This document shows positions 10,999 through 23,834 of a stretch of 64,000 nt of DNA, piece by piece. Every line of letters begins with the position of its first letter. The stretch's first letter is position 1. The position numbers and the translations under genes are program-made. Under the pieces are notes generated by a model, which searched no databases, was not told the origin of the DNA, and was given only the letters and a program-made list of their open reading frames with translations. The stretch comes from Clitoria ternatea (Eukaryota; Streptophyta; Magnoliopsida; Fabales; Fabaceae): the NCBI GenBank assembly GCA_037962975.1, contig CM075676.1:31367001-31431000 (forward strand), written 5' to 3'.

Positions 10999-12340
10999 AT
11001 GGAATTTAAAATTGGAGCTAATAGGATACTAAGATACAAAGACCAATTTTGCATTCTAGATCAAGGAGAATTAAGAAAGGCTATTTTGGAGGAGGCTCAT
11101 AAAAGTAACATGAGTATTCATCCAGGAACTACCAAAATGTATCAGGATTTGAAGAAATTATTTTGGTGGCCTGGAATGAAAAAAAAAGTAGCAGAATTTG
11201 TGGCCTCATGTTTGATTTGTCAAAAATAAAAAGTGGAGCATCGAAAGCCTTATGGAACACTACAATCATTTGAGGTTCCAGAGTGGAAATGGGATAGTAT
11301 TTCTATGGATTTTATGACTGCGCTACCAAGAACTTCTGCAGGATATGATTCTATATGGGTAGTAGTGGATAGATTGACAAAATCTGCTCATTTTATTCCC
11401 ATTAATATTCAATACTCTTTGGAAAAGTTGACTCAGCTTTACATCAAAGAAATTGTAAGGTTGCATGGGATTCCTTTAAACATTATTTCTGATCGTGATC
11501 CATGCTTTACATCGTTTTTAGGAAATCTTACACCATGCTTTGGGAACTAAACTTCGTTTAAGTTCAGCATACCACCCTCAAACAGATGGTCAATCTAAAA
11601 GGACAACTCAAACTCTTGAGGATTTGTTACGAGCTTGTGTGTTGGAACACAAAGGAAGTTGGGATCAAATCTCTCCATTAATTGAATTCACTTACAACAA
11701 TAGTTTCCATGCAAGCATCAACATGGCACCATTTGAAGCATTGTATGGGAGAAAATGTAGAACTCCATTGTGCTGGTTCGAGACAAGAGAAAACTTGATG
11801 ATAGGTCCTGATTTGGTACAACAAACTACAAAACAGATCAAGCTAGTTCAGGAAAAGATGAGGATAACACAAAGCAAACAGAAAAGTTATTATGACAAAA
11901 GGAGAAAACCTCTTGAATTTCAGGAAGGTGATCATGTCTTTTTGAAGGTCACACCCACAACTGGGGTCAGACGAGCAATGAAATCATGTAAACTTACACC
12001 TAAGTTTATTGGCCCTTACCAGATTCTAAAGAGAGTTAGTTCTCTCACATATCAAATTGCTATGCCACATTTTCTGTCAAACATCCATGATGTCTTTTAC
12101 ATATCCCAACTACGAAAATATATTCCTGCTCCTTCCCATGTTATTGATCCTGACATTATGTAGGTTAAGGATAATCTTACATATAATGCATCACCTGTCA
12201 AAATAACAGACAGAAGAATAAAACAACTAAGGAAAGGAAATTCCTCTAGTGAAGGTTATCTGGAGTAAAATAGGAGATGAGAATGCTACATGGGAATTGG
12301 AATCTGAAATGAGAAAATCTTATCCTCACCTTTTTCTTTA
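10999..12340 (+). pseudogene. Integrase of T2, chromovirus type
   Basis: A zinc-binding HHCC-like region (HPGTTKMYQDLKKLFWWPGM, then CLICQ) is followed by the core, with Asp in SMDFMTALP and Asp in IISDRDP. The frame shifts near 11540. After the shift, AYHPQTDGQSKRT shows Lys where the family has the catalytic Glu. The C-terminal module (YDKRRKPLEFQEGDHVFLKV, KFIGPYQIL, then FYISQLRKY) runs to the stop at 12163. A chromodomain-like tail continues in shifted frames to about 12340. This matches the T1 fragment on the other strand. Confidence 0.85.
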
Positions 12341-12361
12341 AGGTATGTATTTTCAAGGACG

Positions 12362-12382
12362 AAATTTTTTTAGGGATAGAAT
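12362..12382 (+). other. Polypurine-tract-like site of T2
   Basis: AGGGATAGAAT directly precedes TGTAACATCC, the start of the 3' LTR at 12383. It follows the end of pol by a few dozen bases, the usual position for the plus-strand primer. Confidence 0.55.
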
Positions 12383-13268
12383 TGTAACATCCTATAGTTT
12401 TATTATATTTTTTTATATAAAAGGATAAAATTATAAGGAAAATTATAATTTACAATTTTGATAAAATTAGCTTAAGGTTCTTTAGAACTAATTGATCATC
12501 ACAATTTATAGAATTTTATAGGAATTTTTGGATATTTTTAGAGATGAGTGAAAATAGTCCAAAATAGAGTCGTTCGGGTCTAAACCAATATAGGAAATGT
12601 TATCAAAAAATTATGAAGCTTGATAGGGAATTTAGATTCGTGAATACGAGCTTAAGTTTAAAATTTCGTACAGTTTAGAGATCGTTCGGTTAGAAAAGTA
12701 AATCAATAAACTTATAAAAGCAGGTATTTAAACATTTAGTAATTAAGATAATTAGAGTAAAAAAATTTATTAAAAACTTATATTTATTTTATTAAGTACA
12801 TTTTGAGTGTTCATAACAAAATTTTAAATATAAAATTTATCTCATAAAAATACCCATAGTATAGTTATGGATAATTATAAAAAAAATAATAAATAAATAA
12901 ATTTTTCACTGTCTATAAATACTTTCCGTAACTATTTGTATTTGCGTATTCTTTTCCTTCTTTCTTCCTTCGGTGGAGCAGTAAAGCACTAGCAAAAGCC
13001 AGCAGGTAATCCCTGATTTCTTATCTTTCTTATATATATAAATATATATAATATTATTTACTTAATTATTTATTTATTTGTTTAATTACTTAGTTAAATG
13101 TTTATTTATTTATTTATTTGTTTAATTATTTAGTTAATGTTTATTTATTTATTTATTTACTTATTCATTTAATTAACTATTTATTTATTTATTTATTTAT
13201 TTATTTGTTTAATTATTTAGTTAATTAATTAATTATTTATTTATTTATTTATTTAATTGTGTAATCAT

Positions 13269-13303
<35 letters not shown>

Positions 13304-15312
13304 TTTGGTTATTTTTATTATTCTATATTATTCTTTTATTTACTGTTTATTTATTTATCATTTATTGTTATTCATTTATATAATTAATTTACTTATGTAT
13401 AATTATCTACTTATTTATTTAATTGTTTATTTAAATGTTGATTCATTTATTAACTTATTTAAATATCAATTTATTTATTTGTTTTTTATTTCTCTTATTA
13501 TTGTTCATCTATAATGCAGTTATTTTTTTATTTTATTCATTTATCTAATTAGTTAATTTGTAGTTATCTATTAATTATCAATTCATTCATTTACATTTTA
13601 TGTACTTACTTACTTAATTGAACTATTTTTATTGTTATATATTTATTATTTATTATCTTTATATTGTTTATTTAATTATCATGTATTTAGTTATTTATTT
13701 TATTCCTTAATCATTTATTTAATTGTTATCTTTTTATAATTTTTAATGGATGTTTAATTATTATTATACACTTTTAAAACTTTATGACAATACCATTTTT
13801 AGCATTATTGTGTTATCAAAATTTTTCTCATTTTTAATATCGCTACATTGAGTGTCAAATAAAACAAAAGTATAATAAAATAAGATGAACTAAACACTAA
13901 CAATATGAACCTATGTGTTTAGGTTAGCTTTAAAAAATTGTTTGGAAAAAGCAAGATTCTCAGGTAAAGGGAGGGTGAGATAGGAATTTACTAAATATAA
14001 GATATGTTAAATAATAGACGGGACTTCCTAACTCTCTCAATATTTATTTCAGTTATTATTTTTATGTCTTTACTTATTTATAATTTTTATTTATATGTCA
14101 TACTTTTTTATTTGCATATTTTTATAATGAGAATTTATATTTGTTAGATTGTGTAAAGTTTGATGTTTGAATAAAAAATACATATTTAATATGGTTGTAT
14201 TATAGTGTCTGGGAATTTTCTAAGTGTAACAGGTCAAAGACAAATTTTGAAAATATTCAATTTACAAAGGAAACTCTGCCAAAATTTTATAAACAAGAAT
14301 GAAAAATATTTGCTAAAAGTTTGAACTAATTCAGTATGTGACATGCATCATATAACAAGTGAAAGACACTAATGTTTTAGGAGATTCAGTATAATCCGAG
14401 AAATGCATTAGGGATAGTTCAATAACGAACCTTGGGATGGGAGGGTGTGAAGAGAGGCCTAGGAGACCTGGGGTCGCTCCCTAGTGTCAGGTAAATTCAC
14501 AACAAGCCCTTGCCAATCTAACTAGGCCCTAAGTGCATATTATGGTCAGTAAAGCTATTTGTTGGCCATATTGGCAAATTATCATGAAACAGTATCAACT
14601 CCTGACTGCTCTTAATAAAAGAAGACTTAAGGGCCCACATGCATAGCATATTTATCATTAATAATAGAATTAATAAAATATTTATTAATTAAAATTAAGA
14701 AACATCAGTCATATCTGCATTTTTATTCCATGTTATAAATAACATAATTTATTGTTTGTAAAACTCTATTATTTATATGTGTCTTGTATAATATTGGTAT
14801 TTTCTGTTTCTCGCCCCTTTACTTGTTTATGTGGTGTAAATTTTGAACTTAAACAGATTTTTCGCTATGAATATTATTCCACAGTTGATAGATGTACGAA
14901 TCAGGCCTCGTCTGTGAGGTTGTCTCAAGTTATAGTTGGTTTGCCCGATCCTCTTGGGGCCCTTACCTTTTCTTTCCGGGCTACACTTATTTTCGATCTC
15001 TGTGATAATGACCCTTTCCAAGGGCAACCACCCCCACCCTCGCCAGCTGATGTAAAGGATATAAAGGAAGCTTCTTCTAGAAGTGACTCTACCATAGAGG
15101 ATGCTTAGTAGCCATCGTTAACCCAGTAGAATGTATGGGTAGTTTTTTGATAGTGACTCTAGTTATGCTTGATGGTTGAGTAGTTCTTTTTGTTATACTA
15201 TTTAGCTACTCACATGTTTTGGAGTCTATTTTGGCAGCAGCTAGCGTTTAACTTGCTAGGATTACTACTAACCTAAACTTGTCTTTTGTATTAATGTAAT
15301 CAAAAATCAAAA
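12383..15312 (+). mobile_element. 3' LTR of chromovirus T2, truncated at the right
   Basis: It starts with TGTAACATCC. A TATA box lies at about 12913 and a donor-like CAG|GTAAT at 13005. It aligns with the 5' LTR, most closely at 14701-15310 against 6941-7650. The homology ends at about 15312, inside a run shared with 7655, so about 150 terminal bases are missing and unrelated copia sequence follows. It is 2.9 kb against 4.4 kb for the 5' copy, largely because internal repeats differ. Confidence 0.8.
13050..13330. repeat. (TTTA)n-rich microsatellite in T2 3' LTR
   Basis: Long runs of TTTA/ATTT units occur with short interruptions (ATTAATTAATT). An apparent 85-codon frame over 13257-13514 is rich in Ile, Phe, Tyr and Leu only because of this repeat. 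It is not a gene. Confidence 0.9.
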
Positions 15313-16026
15313 ATTATAGATTGTTGGACTTTAATGACCTAGGATATAATTTTTGGAAAGCCCGAATGCAAATTTTTATTAAGTTAGTCTTGATGAAGAA
15401 ATTTAGGATGTTATTTTAAATAGACCTAAGATTCTTATGCATATTGTTGATGGAAAATTTTTTGAGAAACCAAAAGATCTTTGGACAGGTGAAGAGAAAA
15501 AATATGTTAAATATGATTTGAAAGGTAAAAATATTTTATGCTCTGCATATTAGATTTATAAAAATGGTTTGTCTATATTGTTAATCATCTTTTGACATTA
15601 GGAAGATCATTTCCCAATAAAGATTTAATCAACCGTGTTTTAAGATGTTTAAGGAGGGAGTGACTTCCCATAGTCACTATAAAAAAGGATTACAAGAACT
15701 TTGAAAGCATGTGCTTGGCAATCCTATTTGAGAAACTACAAGAGTATAAACACTAGTTACAACTTCTTAGGAAGTCTGAGGAGAATGCAACAAAAAAGAA
15801 ACATATAGCATTCAAAGCCTCTGAACAAAAAGAGACAATTGAAGAAGAAAATGATGATGAGGGAAATAAAGCAATCAACCTTTTCATCAAGAAGTTTAGA
15901 AAATTCATGAACAATAAAAATTTCATGAAGAAGAGCCAAAATAGCAAGACAACGAATAATTCATCCAATCTCACATGCTTTGAATATGGTAAAGTAAGAC
16001 ACTTCAAGTTGGAGTGCCCAAAGTAA
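15313..16026 (+). pseudogene. Ty1/copia gag remnant (UBN2 type)
   Basis: Stop-interrupted frames read as a copia gag: a YWKARMQIFIK-like opening, PKDLWTGEEKKYVKYDLKGK, a gap where the central helices are lost, then VNHLLTLGRSFPNKDLI and a Lys/Glu-rich tail. It ends in a decayed knuckle, CFEYGKVRHFKLEC, in which the second Cys is Tyr. The stop at 16024-16026 closes it. No protease, integrase or RT can be seen between this and the polypurine tract at 16478, so pol is deleted. The join to T2 at 15312 is abrupt. Confidence 0.7.
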
Positions 16027-16477
16027 ATGGTCAGACTATCTCTTTGGATCCTCTAAAATTTTGTGAAGACCTCTCTCTACCTTTTTTTTGTATCTACCTT
16101 CTTTGGAGATCGCACTTTCAAAAGGTAGAAGGATGACTTTAATACTGCAATAGCTAGGAATGAGTTATGTTGCAATAATGTTACTGGCTCAAAAAGGGAC
16201 GTGAGGTCCCTTACCATTCAAAACTGTGTCCTTCACTACCAAGAATCCTTAAGCATATGATTGATGTTTTGATTTTATGGGCCATGAACTATAGGAAGCC
16301 CATCAACTAGGGAAGGCTAATCCTTAAGCATATTATTAGAACCAAAAAAATATTTGAAGCACTCTTAGATTTGTTGACAACCAACATTAAGCATCTTAAT
16401 TAATCAAGTTATAAGTTATTAAATGTTTGATAAAGATCACTCGAGTATTTTAGGACAAAAAGCAGATATTATAAATC
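16027..16477 (+). other. Residual internal region of the copia element
   Basis: This AT-rich stretch has no recognisable domain. Its position between a decayed gag and a polypurine tract suggests what remains of pol and the 3' UTR after a large deletion. Confidence 0.4.
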
Positions 16478-16488
16478 AAAGGGGGAGC
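16478..16488 (+). other. Polypurine tract of decayed copia
   Basis: AAAGGGGGAGC is the standard copia plus-strand primer. TTGCATTCAATAAG follows and should be the start of the 3' LTR. Confidence 0.7.
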
Positions 16489-17769
16489 TTGCATTCAATA
16501 AGTACAGTAAAACAAAACTATGAAGACTATGCTTCAAAGAAACTCTTAAGGTCTGGAAACGTCTCTTAAAATAAAAAGCGTTCAGGCTGAACATATATCA
16601 GACCCAGACTTAGCAAGCATCAGGAACATGGAAGAATCATCTCCTTAAAGCAACCTACTTTAATCAGAATCTACCTCCACATCTTGAATCATCTCAGAAA
16701 TAGTCTAATATATAAATCATCAACTATCACAAGTCATCTCCATCAAAAAGATAAATGAAAAGATTTGTGGAAAAGGAAGATTGACTAAACAGGGTGGATT
16801 CCAGTTCAGAAGCATATAAAGTTTCATATTTATCTTACGCATTCAGAGATTGTCTGAATCTAAGCTTTCCCTCTTGGTGAAACTAAGGCTACATCTACTC
16901 CACCTACACCTGCACATATTCTGTAAGCTCTCATATTTACATTGCTTGTGCAGAATGTCTTACCCTCTCTGTTAATAAGAAAGGTCTTTATCCTGTGTAC
17001 AACAACCCTCTCAACGGTCATGTTATTGGCATCCTCTCTCTAAACTCAACAAGGATGATTCTATATAAACAGAATCAATCTTCTCATCAAGTAGCTCTGA
17101 GAATAGGAAGAAAAACTAAAAAGAAGAGCAAAACTTAAAGTGAAGAGTTTAAGTAGAAAAATAAACACAAGAAACAAAAAGAAAAAGAGAGAGAGTTTGT
17201 GAAAAGAAGAAGATGAGCTAGAACACACTAATCACAGTGTAATGGAAGAAGAAGAAAAATCATGAATGAGCATCAGACGTTCATATACAAAAGAACATAA
17301 GAAGTGAAGAAATGATAGCAGACTCAACAACGAGTAACCTTACCTGGAAGATCTGCCATAAAGATAAAGAAAGCTCGCTATGTGCAATCATCTCTCCACT
17401 TAGATACCATAGTAACTTGGGATATACCTTTGTGCATTTAATGGCTTAAATATCCCAAGTCATGCTTTCTGGCTCAGTACATTTTCCAATCATCTTTCAC
17501 CATCTGAATGTACTCATCCCTAAGAGAAGTATGCCTCCTCTTTCTTTACAAACCCATTTTCGTGGTTTGTTACTTAGCCTTGCTAAGTCAAATGGCTTAT
17601 TTATTTAAGCTAATATTTCCAATCCTCTTATAGTACAGGTCTGGTGGGTTACCAAACTTTGTTAGTGTGGGAAACATTGTTGGCCTAGAGAGGCTTTTGA
17701 AAGAATACTTGGGGTTTGAGCCAGGAGTGGCTTGTAAAAGAATACTTGAGTCTGCCCCAGGAGTGGGTG
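16489..17769 (+). mobile_element. Copia LTR, left part (SIRE/Maximus-like)
   Basis: The stretch starts just after the polypurine tract and has a TATA-like CTATATAAAC near 17070. Toward its right end it has repeated units of the type CAGGAGTGGCTTG...AAGAATACTTGAG. These continue on the other side of the inserted solo LTR, so the two halves belong together. Long LTRs with such internal repeats resemble the SIRE/Maximus lineage. The lineage call is tentative. Confidence 0.55.
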
Positions 17770-19980
17770 TGTAACAGCTCAATTTTTTTAACGGTAATTA
17801 AATAGTGAAAAAATTAAAGTTTCTCAGAGAAATAAGAAATGAATCCTAGAAAATAGAAAATTTAATTATGAATACAAGGACATTTTTAGTCTGACTTAAA
17901 ACGGAATTAAACGAGAATAGAACGTAGAATAAAATAATAAAATAAAATAAAAATCTTCTACAGTAAAATGCTATAGTAAAATACTACAGTAAAATGCTAT
18001 AGTAAACGTCATGTGAAAAACTTGTGAAATGTAGAGAATTCAGGAGAGTTCTCCATTTTTCCACCGCCTCATGTCATTTCGAGCTGCTACAGTGATTTGC
18101 TACAGTGTTTTGCTACAGTAATTTGCTACAGTAACCGCCATTGAAAGCCTATAAATAGAGCCCCAACCTCCCACATTTCCTCAGACCACAAACCTCATTG
18201 ATCCTATAACCTTTCATCTCTCTCTTCAAGCTCTCAAAACCTTCATTCTTTAATTTTCGCATAAGAAGAAATTACGCAAACTTGAAGATTTGAAGAAATA
18301 CAAGGGAGTTTAGTGTAAGGAAAGTTTAACGATCTTCATTTGAGGTAAGAAAGAGGGGATAGATTATCGGATAGATAGAAATTAGATTAGAAATATATCA
18401 GTATTTGACTAAATAACATTAAATATGAATAGTTAATTTTTTTAGTTAAAGGAATTAAATTTTGAAATTTACATTAATACATTGAAATATGATATATAAT
18501 ATATTTCTAATATTATATGATGATTTAACATCATTTGGTATGCTTAAATTGCAAATTGGAATGGTTAAAACGTATAAAATCACAAAAACTATATGTTGTT
18601 CTCGTAACAGCATAGGACCCTATTATTGCGGTTCCTGTTACAACCGTACTAATAGGTGGCACACTAATAGTTTCAGAGTTTCTATTTTAAGTTCTTGTTG
18701 GTATTTTTGTCAATTTTCTTTTACTATACTACCTTATATGTATATATCATTGTTAACATGTACTTAAATCTTAACTACTAAGACACTAAAAATTATCAAA
18801 ATCTGAATTTTTTTAAACAAAATAATATTAAAGTTATTTAATTGAATAAATGGATAAAATAACTATTTTGAAAATATGTTTCTATATTTCCTGAAATAGA
18901 AAGTATGTTAATTCAATAAATGTTATGGAAAATGTGTTTCCATAACCCTTGGAATAATAATTATAGTAGTCTACATGAAAAATGTTTCCTTATTGCTTGA
19001 ATTATTAAATATAGTAATTAGTTTATATTATGTTATATACTTGTAAACATGATGAAATATCGTATCATTTTGAATTTTACAATAATTTCTTATTGTTAAA
19101 TTATGAATAAATTTATTAATATAAATTTATTGCATTCATGCATCATATGCATAAGCCGTTCAAAGAATCCACAGATGGGTTCTTTGAGGGGGTTCCCGGT
19201 GGGGGAACACGCTCTGTTGAGCACGGACCTTTGCGGTGGTTTTTATACCACGGCCGTCTTAAGGGCTAAGCAGTGTGTCCTTAAGGGGGGTCCCGCAACA
19301 CTTGTTATTGATATTATGATATTGTTATCCGATGTTGGTGTTGCATTATGGGGCGTGGTATCGGTTGGATATCCGTAAAAATATTGTTGTTGGAAATCAC
19401 TGCAGATGTTCCCACCAGAATGGATCCATCATGCATTTTCATTCGTATAAAGAACGGAATATAATAACAAAAGTATAATACAAAATACTTGTTTGGCATC
19501 TGCATCGCATAGCATCCTACTTGTGGTTGTGTTTGTCTAATTTAATTTCTATTTATTTGATATTTTATCTCACTTTTTCTGTTACTTGTGGCAACCCTTT
19601 AGTGGTTAATCAGGAAGACATGTGACAAAGTGGATGATGCTTGATGTGGATGAATTATGAAGGCTTTTGATGATGATGCTTGCTTGCATGGCTACTTTGG
19701 CTATATTATGCATATGCTATGTTTTGGTACTTTACATCTTTATATTTTATAAGATCTAGGTGCCTATTATAAAATATAATATGTATGGAACTCTAATGTT
19801 ATGTATAATAATAAGAACTTAATTATGTAAAGGTTACGTACTCTGATATTGTATCAGTAACCTCTGGAATCAGGTTGTGAATCTCTTAATAATTACCAGG
19901 CGAAAAATAAGTTATCTAAGAAATTTTATATGGTGACGGTAATTATCTTGGGATTTGCAAGTTGACCCCAGGGCGTTACA
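17770..19980 (+). mobile_element. Solo LTR of a chromovirus (2,211 bp)
   Basis: It starts TGTAACAGCTC and ends GGGCGTTACA, giving TGTAAC/GTTACA terminal inverted repeats. It is flanked by a perfect 5-bp duplication GGGTG at 17765-17769 and 19981-19985. A TATA box (CCTATAAATAGAG) lies at 18149-18158 and AG|GTAAGA at 18344. Short GC-rich segments (about 19180-19310) recall those in the T2 LTR. No internal region remains, which is the product expected from recombination between two LTRs of one element. It sits inside the copia LTR. Confidence 0.92.
17960..18135 (+). repeat. GCTACAGTA-type short repeats in the solo LTR U3
   Basis: Two clusters (17960-18005 and 18086-18135) contain 12- to 15-base units of the type GCTACAGTAATTT and ATGCTATAGTAAA. 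They lie just upstream of the TATA box, where repeated enhancer-like motifs are common in retrotransposon U3 regions. Confidence 0.7.
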
Positions 19981-19985
19981 GGGTG

Positions 19986-20640
19986 CTTGCAAAAGATACC
20001 CGAGGCCAAGAGTGGCTGATGTCAAGAATACTCTGAGGAATATCAAAGGAGTCTGGTATTAAAAGCACGAGCTGTGCTTAGGCTAGGAGTGGCTGGACTC
20101 AAGAATACTCAGGGGCCAAGAGTGGCCAGTGTCAACAATACTTGAAGCACGGGGCTGTGCTTAAGCCAAGAGTGGCTGGAGTTAACAATACTCATAGGCC
20201 CAGTTTAGGTTGTTTATGTAAAAGTTTTTAGATAATGGAAATCCTTCAGATTTGAAGGTACTGGATGTAGTCTCCGAGTTGGAGGTGAAGCGGTATAAAT
20301 CTCTTGTGTACTGTCTATTTCTCTCTTACTCTTTACTATCAAAAGTCTGGTGCATTATGATTGTTAAAATTGATAGTAAAATTTTGGCTAAAATACGTTC
20401 ACTCAATCAAAGTAACACGCTCTCTGTCTCCTCAAAAGTCTAGTCTGCTGCATAATGCTCTCTACCCCCTTCTAAGTCTGTTCTCTAAACCAACACATAC
20501 GATTGACAAGAAGGATTCTTATCTTCCCTATGGAATACATATTACTATGTTGCTTGAAAGCAACAACATTGATTTATATCTTTATACTGCTTGCTCTAAG
20601 ATTAATTATATCAATCATTTCTTCATTAATAAGTGTGTAT
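19986..20640 (+). mobile_element. Copia LTR, right part
   Basis: This continues the interrupted LTR. At least four units of CCAAGAGTGGCTG...TCAAGAATACTC occur at about 20003, 20091, 20125 and 20161. A TATA-like GCGGTATAAATC follows at about 20290. The 3' boundary is not clear and is placed near 20640, where the character of the sequence changes. Confidence 0.5.
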
Positions 20641-20645
20641 CATGA

Positions 20646-23600
20646 AGAATCGAGGTGGTGATGAGTGCTTTAGAATGCATAATCTAGGACTTATTTAGCT
20701 AGGATTTTAAGCCATTTTACATTGCATTCCCCTTATATTCCACAACATCAGCTTTGATTCTGCTTTCATTATAATTGGGTATTTGTATTTTGTAGGTTTG
20801 TTGATGTTTTAGCTTATTTGAGAAGTTAATAAGACACTTTGGAAGCATCATGAGCATTGAGGAAACCATGGAAGAAAGATTGAAGCTCAGAGCATTGCTT
20901 AAAGAAGGAGAAAAGCATGAAAAAAAGACTTTTTAAATCAGGCTTAAATCAGTAAGGAGTGCACTTAAATTAGACTTTTCTTGAGCATAGTTTAGAATTA
21001 GAGTTTTCTTTAAATTTCTTGTATGGCTCAAGGCAAACTTTTTAATTTGATGGACCCTCTCTTTCATTTGTAACTTGTGTACTTAATGTTTGTATCCCGA
21101 AACACTTAATTGAATAGGTTAGATAACACATAGACAGACTTTATTTAATTTAAATGCTTTGATGTGTGTTATTAACAAATCTTGGGGTCTGGTTAAATTA
21201 TAACTAATAATTTTCTTTTGCAAACCAAACTTGGTTCCAACACCTATAATTTTTCTCTATTTATATATTTTATTACATTAATATATATTTTTAATTTAAA
21301 TTTAAAAATTAAAATTAAAACAATAAAATCAATATATCATTCGACCTTCTAGTATGGATACCGGGTATATATGTTTTATCTCTTACACCGGTCTAGTAAA
21401 GATTTGATATCGTCTTCTCAAGTTTAGTGTGAATCTTAAGGTCTTGTCATATTTCTATCCAACAGACTAGTATCTCATACTGTGAGGGCGAAATAAGGTG
21501 TCACCTACAAACACACTCTGACGCTACAGTCAATACGATATTTGATATCGAAGCTCAAGCATTAGAGTTGTTGAACGTTCCTCGAACTATAGTAAATGAG
21601 TAGTATTTATGGGAGTTGAATGTGGATTTTATCTTAGGTAACCTGTCTCTAGTTATGTATGTGTGGTCAGTTTTGGGTTTTATGTATTTGGTTTGATTTT
21701 CAATGGTTTTTTGGTTTTTAGGTTACTATTAGATTGTTTGGCATAGTTGTTTCTATTATTTTGTTGGGAGTTTTATTAGGATTGACCTATTGTGGTTTGG
21801 TAGGATCAGATAACACAAGATTGGTGAGGGGAATCATGGTTTTCTATAAGATGATGGATTCTATAATGTTGTGTTGATGCAAAGGAGGATTAGCATATAA
21901 TTGGTTGTGGTTCTATTATGGCTTTATCTTATGGTTATTTTCATATGAGTATATCTTAGGCTCTTCATGAACATTAAAATCCTTTTTTCCCCTTAAAAAG
22001 TATCTTTATTTGCTAGTTTACTTAGATATTTTCAATCGTTAACATTTCAATTCATCTAATATTGATGTATTGGTAATAGAAACCTACCAATTAAAAAAAT
22101 CTACTTAATCAAAATAACCAGTGTGATTAATTTTCTTAAGCAATACCTTATTTTAATGGGCATGAATTAAAATCGCATCTAAAAGTACATAAGATAATGA
22201 CGTAATAAGTAGTTAGTTATATTTACTTCACTTTTAAATTTTCACAGTCATCCTAATATAGTAAAGATGATGTCATCTTGGTTTTGAATTTGAAATGGAT
22301 TTAAAGTTCTAACATGTTTGCCACATAGGCAAGAATACCTTACATAGATTATATTTCAAAGTTCTTTACATGTTTAGGTAGGAATGTCTTACACATATTA
22401 TAGTTGTATTTGGCATGGATGAGTTTGATTGATAGAAGAAGATTGATTAGCACATAGGATCATACAAAGAGACAAAGATGAAGTGGTTTCGCTAACCCTA
22501 ATTTCTATCTTGAAAAAACATCAAGTTAAAGGAGTAAGTCATTGTTTTTGCCTCTTCTTAGGGGCAGGTTTTCCCCTTCCATGAGACGTTTATTCTCTCA
22601 CTTTTGGTGGGTCTCCCTTATTTTAAGGTGTTACTTATCTTTTTAACAAAGGTTTGTTCTCTTCACCTATGGTTTGCTTTTTCCGTCATCTCCTTCATCA
22701 TTTTCTTCATCATCTTATGCATCCTTGGTCTTTATTCATCTTCTTCAATCATCATTTGTTGAATCTGATAATCATTTATCTTTTCTACTCATTGTTTGTC
22801 TCTCCTACGACTATAGTTGTCGGTATTCTCTTATTGCTATTTTTGTTTCTCCCCTCTTTGTTTGGTCCTTTCTTTGTTACAATGTTAATTTTCTTCTCTA
22901 AGCATTTGCCATGAGTCTTATCTACCATCATATGTACTAACATCATCTTGTTAGAATGTTAATGATTTGTATTGGCAGAGCTAATATAGTTAAGACCAAA
23001 TGAAATTCAAAGACAAAGCATAATGTGGAAAAACAAAGCTTGATTGCATTCGATAGAAACGATTTATCCATAGATTTCTTTTAAAATGTTCGCCTTGATA
23101 AAAAGTTGTATATTTAAGTTTTGGACTTACTTTCGACACCTAAGTTATTATTTTTTTCTCTCATTGGTGTTTAGTCATCAAATTATTTGTTAAGTGAGCA
23201 TACTTGAGGTGTAAATGTTGATTTGTAACATTGTATCACTCTTTATTAAGTTGTTCTTAATTATGATGATGTAGATATTGTTTGATTGACCTTAATTATT
23301 AGCTTTCTTTGTTTCTTTTCTATCTTTTAAAGTTGTTATACACCCTTTAAGAAATGTAATTAATGTGTCTCCTTACCTATTTATCTTTTTAATATGTCTT
23401 TTCTCTTTCTGTATTTAATATGAATTTCTTCAACAAAAGATAAGTGTATATAATTTATAAAAGGGCATTTAATTATACCTTGAAATCTTAAAAGGACATA
23501 TTTTAAGACAAATTAAATTTCCTAAAAAAAATAGATAAAAAATCAGAGGAAGTAAGCCATTAATGACTTACTTAAATGTACATACTGTTTGACTGCCATT

Positions 23601-23655
23601 AATGACTTTCAATGAATATCTGATAAAAAAATGGTCTTAAACTTATTTAATCCTA
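20646..23655. other. Unassigned AT-rich region
   Basis: I find no convincing gene here. The longest frames (for example 22654-22914) have low-complexity Phe/Leu/Ser-rich composition and no motif. Parts read like retrotransposon UTR or LTR sequence (20650-21230, and the pyrimidine-rich 22520-22920), but I could not pair them with a second copy in the window. A more structured, less AT-rich stretch lies at 21330-21600. Confidence 0.4.
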
Positions 23656-23834
23656 CTTTTATCTCTTAATACAAAAACCTTGACAGATTTTTTTACCCTT
23701 AATATAAAAACCTCTTAACAACACTAATTAACTTTCTATTAAAATATACTAAGCACTAATTAAATTTAAAAAACAAGATTTGTCAGTCTAAATGAAAGTA
23801 AAAGTATTTTTAAAAAACTAGTATAATTGATAAA

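Noticed and set aside
13257..13514. 85-codon Ile/Phe/Tyr/Leu-rich frame
   Set aside because: Encoded by a TTTA microsatellite within the T2 3' LTR.
22654..22914. Phe/Leu/His-rich frames in two phases
   Set aside because: Pyrimidine-rich DNA gives overlapping open frames in two phases with membrane-like composition. Nothing supports translation.
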